Source: Acinetobacter indicus CIP 110367 (GTDB taxonomy: Bacteria > Pseudomonadota > Gammaproteobacteria > Pseudomonadales > Moraxellaceae). From it: DNA of 64,000 nucleotides. The notes beneath the pieces were generated by a model. It saw only the letters and a list, made by a program, of their open reading frames with translations, was not told the origin of the DNA and did no database searches. Shown here in pieces: positions 60,428 to 64,000 of this stretch; position 1 is the stretch's first letter, and each line of letters starts with the position of its first letter. The position numbers and the translations under genes were made by a program. Where the stretch lies: positions 372,001-436,000 of the forward strand of contig NZ_KI530754.1 in the NCBI RefSeq assembly GCF_000488255.1. Direction: 5' to 3'.

Positions 60428-60910
60428 ATGAAAATCCGTATTCTGACCATTGGTCAAAAAATGCCGGCTTGGGTACTGACTGGTTTTGAAGATTATTTCA
60501 AACGTATACAGCCTTTTGTACAAACCCAGATTATTGAATTGCCGATGGCCAAACGTGGCAAAAATGATTCAGAAGCCGATATTTTAAAATACCGGCAGAT
60601 TGAAGGTGATAGCATCTTAAATGCTCTGAAAGCCAATGAAACCCTGATTGCACTGGAAGTGGGTGGGCGTGAATTCAGCACCGAAAAACTGGCTGAAACC
60701 ATGAAAGGCTGGATGCTGGAAGGCAATGATATTGCCCTGGCCATTGGCGGCCCGGATGGTCATTCGGAAGCAGTGCGTAAAGCTGCAGCATGGCACTGGT
60801 CTTTATCTAAACTGACCCTGCCACATCCACTGGTGCGAGTGATGCTGATTGAACAGCTGTACCGGGCCATGAGCATTAACCATAATCATCCTTATCATCG
60901 GGCGGGTTAA
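60428..60910 (+). CDS. rlmH: 23S rRNA pseudouridine-1915 N3-methyltransferase RlmH
   Basis: A 160-residue SPOUT-fold enzyme. The opening MKIRILTIGQKMPAWV, the middle ALEVGGREFSTEKLAETM, AIGGPDGHSEAVR (trefoil-knot SAM site) and the ending MSINHNHPYHRAG are hallmark RlmH features. It methylates pseudouridine 1915 in helix 69 of 23S rRNA. No clear ribosome binding site precedes the ATG. Confidence 0.95.
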   Translation: MKIRILTIGQKMPAWVLTGFEDYFKRIQPFVQTQIIELPMAKRGKNDSEADILKYRQIEGDSILNALKANETLIALEVGGREFSTEKLAETMKGWMLEGNDIALAIGGPDGHSEAVRKAAAWHWSLSKLTLPHPLVRVMLIEQLYRAMSINHNHPYHRAG

Positions 60911-61022
60911 GAAAACCCTACCCATTGTTTCGTATTTAGAACATTCTGTTGAACCCGACCCGGTTTAATAAAGCATGTCGCTTTGACATGATAGGACCAG
61001 AATCGTGACATAGGCTTTCATT

Positions 61023-61799
61023 ATGAATTTACAGACCCTTCCCGGCTTATTTATATCGCATGGTTCGCCTATGCTCGCGCTCAATCCTGAACAGGTCGGG
61101 CCGGCACTTGCACGTTTAAGCACCAATCTGCCGAAACCGCAGGCGATTGTGGTGATGTCGGCGCATTGGGAAAGTCGCAGTCTTGAAGTCAACACCGGTA
61201 TTCGTCCAGAAACTTGGCATGATTTCCGCGGCTTCCCGGAAGAGCTGTACCAGATTCGCTATCCGGCGCCAGGACAACCGGAACTGGCCGAAGAAATATT
61301 ACAGCTACTGGCCAATGCCGGTTTTAATGCGCATGCCAACAGCACCCGCCCGCGCGATCATGGGGTATGGATGCCATTGCTGCATATGTATCCTGAAGCC
61401 GACATTCCGGTAATTGAAGTGTCGTTGCCGATGCATCTGCAAGCTGCAGATCTGTACAAGATTGGCCAGACCTTGGCGGTGTTACGTGAACGCCAAATTC
61501 TGCTGATTGGTTCAGGTAGTATTACCCACAATTTAAGAGAGCTATCTTGGGACAACCAGCACAGCGCGGTGCCGGAATGGGCTTCGACCTTCCGTAATTA
61601 TGTGGTCAGCAAACTGGCACATCAGGACTATGATGCGGTACTGGACTGGCCGACCATTCCGTATGTGCATCGCAACCATCCAACCATCGAACATCTGGCC
61701 CCCCTGTTTTTTAGCATGGGCACCGGGCATCGTTTTAGTATTGTGCATAGCAGCTTTACCATGGGCGCACTGGGTATGGATATTTACCGCTTTGACTAA
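61023..61799 (+). CDS. DODA-type extradiol ring-opening dioxygenase (YgiD-like)
   Basis: A 258-residue class III extradiol dioxygenase homologue. Metal-binding histidines are in FISHGSPMLAL, VVMSAHWES, RPRDHGVWMPLLHMYP, with GSGSITHNLREL downstream. The family includes plant DOPA dioxygenase and E. coli YgiD; bacterial members cleave catecholic rings such as L-DOPA. No aromatic-catabolism partner is nearby, so the substrate is open. Confidence 0.88.
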   Translation: MNLQTLPGLFISHGSPMLALNPEQVGPALARLSTNLPKPQAIVVMSAHWESRSLEVNTGIRPETWHDFRGFPEELYQIRYPAPGQPELAEEILQLLANAGFNAHANSTRPRDHGVWMPLLHMYPEADIPVIEVSLPMHLQAADLYKIGQTLAVLRERQILLIGSGSITHNLRELSWDNQHSAVPEWASTFRNYVVSKLAHQDYDAVLDWPTIPYVHRNHPTIEHLAPLFFSMGTGHRFSIVHSSFTMGALGMDIYRFD

Positions 61800-61955
61800 A
61801 ATCTAGCGCGACCAAACATAATTTTTTCTTATTTATTAACAAAAAATTATTTATGGATACATTTTGCAACCGGAAAAGGGCAAATGTATCCATTTTTTTT
61901 AAATAGCAAATCGGTTATATTCTGATGAATTTCCGATAAGTGCTTTATTTATAAA

Positions 61956-62717
61956 ATGAAACTCAAATATTTAGCCATTTTACTTTTCCCTTTAAGCTTG
62001 GCCGCTTGCCAGAGTAGTGATCTGCAACGTGCGGGAGATCTTGCAGTGTCTGTATTACAACAACAAAATACCGATAAGATTGTCAGCGCTTACCAATGGT
62101 CTTTAGATACCGGTGCAGCCAAACCCCTGACCCTGAATTTTAATGACAATGGCCGTTTAAGTATTGGCACCAGCTGTAACCAGATGGGTGGTAACTGGCA
62201 GATTAACAACAACCAGTTACAGGTGGGTATGTTAATCAGTACCGAAATGGCCTGTGAAGCCAGCGCCATGCAGCAGGAACGTTTTGCTGCTGCCCTGTTC
62301 CAAAAACCTGTCAGCGTGCAGCTGGACATGAAAAATACGCAACAACCGAGCTTAATCTTGACCGCTGCAGATGGCCAGCAACATACTTTTCAGGGCAAAA
62401 TGACACCGGAAACCAAATACCAGTCGGCCGGTGAAACCATCTTCCTGGAAATTTCCCCGGAAACCAAAGCCTGTACCGGCGTTGCTCCACAAACCTGCTT
62501 GCAGGTACGCGAAGTCAAATACAATGAACAGGGTCTGAAAACCCAAGTTGATCAGGACTGGACTTTATTCTATGACCAAATTGAAGGCTTTCAGCACAAT
62601 CCGAATGAACGCCAGATTATTCGGGTCAAGCGTTATGAACTGAAAAACCCGGCGGCTGATCAATCCAAATATGCCTATGTACACGATATGACGGTTGAAA
62701 CTGGCCGGATCAATTAA
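61956..62717 (+). CDS. META-domain and DUF4377 lipoprotein
   Basis: A 253-residue lipoprotein: the signal MKLKYLAILLFPLSLAAC has a clear lipobox. A META/HslJ-like domain (about residues 40-140: LNFNDNGRLSIGTSCNQMGG, with an internal Cys pair) is followed by a DUF4377-type domain with ACTGVAPQTCLQVREV. HslJ-like proteins are associated with stress and novobiocin resistance, but the molecular role is not known. A bidirectional terminator follows. Confidence 0.85.
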   Translation: MKLKYLAILLFPLSLAACQSSDLQRAGDLAVSVLQQQNTDKIVSAYQWSLDTGAAKPLTLNFNDNGRLSIGTSCNQMGGNWQINNNQLQVGMLISTEMACEASAMQQERFAAALFQKPVSVQLDMKNTQQPSLILTAADGQQHTFQGKMTPETKYQSAGETIFLEISPETKACTGVAPQTCLQVREVKYNEQGLKTQVDQDWTLFYDQIEGFQHNPNERQIIRVKRYELKNPAADQSKYAYVHDMTVETGRIN

Positions 62718-62744
62718 CAGCAGATCTTTAAAAAATAACCCATA

Positions 62745-62774
62745 AAAAAACCGAGGTCAGTGCCTCGGTTTTTT
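62745..62774. terminator. Bidirectional terminator between the META lipoprotein gene and gdhA
   Basis: A 12-bp stem (62745-62756 with 62763-62774) includes A6 and T6 arms around the loop TCAGTG. Confidence 0.9.
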
Positions 62775-62795
62775 CAGCTTATACGCAGTTAAAAC

Positions 62796-64000
<1,205 letters not shown>

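Overview
This 64 kb window looks like chromosomal DNA of an Acinetobacter (Moraxellaceae). The evidence is the fused RNase HI/DnaQ gene, the lldP-lldR-lldD-dld lactate cluster, an Acinetobacter-type IS5/IS903-group element, a long multi-LysM MltD, a FimL-type protein, and gammaproteobacterial gene pairs arranged as in that genus. I cannot name the species. Most of the window is ordinary housekeeping sequence. I found no CRISPR array, prophage, integron or rRNA. The accessory signals are one insertion sequence, a string of dispersed tRNA-Glu genes and an A+T-rich interval between the 6S RNA gene and fau.

Layout. 0-5.1 kb: the end of a SAM methyltransferase, then a copper module (copA-cueR on minus, copZ on plus) with two mirrored CueR-type promoters, then an IS5-family element whose first catalytic Asp reads as Asn. 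5.3-12.7 kb: tRNA-Ser(UGA), fadH, argG, a diguanylate cyclase, pyrC and rnt. 12.7-18.9 kb: four identical tRNA-Glu(UUC) genes, with a Fur-box-preceded TonB receptor, a 52-residue membrane peptide, an MmuP-like permease and a frameshifted hydrolase between them. 19-29 kb: an old-yellow-enzyme oxidoreductase, a yejABEF-type peptide ABC importer and MltD. 29-37.6 kb: rnhA-dnaQ fusion, fimL, nudC, an esterase, then dolP-yraN-lpoA diverging from rsmI, and a SutA-like small acidic protein. 37.8-44.2 kb: ubiI-ubiH, two small membrane proteins, pepP-ygfB, and divergently a ZapB-like coiled-coil gene, zapA and 6S RNA (the E. coli ygfB-pepP-ubiH-ubiI / zapA-ssrS neighbourhood). 44.2-55.8 kb: a Cache-GGDEF protein, a decayed ricin-type lectin gene, a LysR regulator, the lactate operon with LldR operators, a membrane-anchored unknown, and a beta-propeller gene broken by an opal codon. 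55.9-64 kb: fau, lon, a possible small RNA, an M28 peptidase, rlmH, a DODA-type dioxygenase, a META-domain lipoprotein, and gdhA running off the right edge.

How the parts work together. The copper genes form a self-contained sense, chaperone and export circuit. lldP/lldD/dld import lactate and oxidise both isomers, feeding electrons to quinone; ubiH and ubiI make that quinone. The Yej importer and MltD are neighbours dealing with peptides and cell wall, and LpoA/DolP add envelope functions. Two GGDEF proteins, both with an I-site, suggest c-di-GMP signalling.

The observations most worth a second look are the candidate small RNA downstream of lon, the tRNA-Glu-bounded cassettes, the tRNA promoter built into the end of rnt, the decayed lectin gene, three broken or mutated genes (hydrolase, propeller, transposase), and the roughly 11.7 kb separating 6S RNA from fau. 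I did not see a clearly new multi-gene defence or mobile system.
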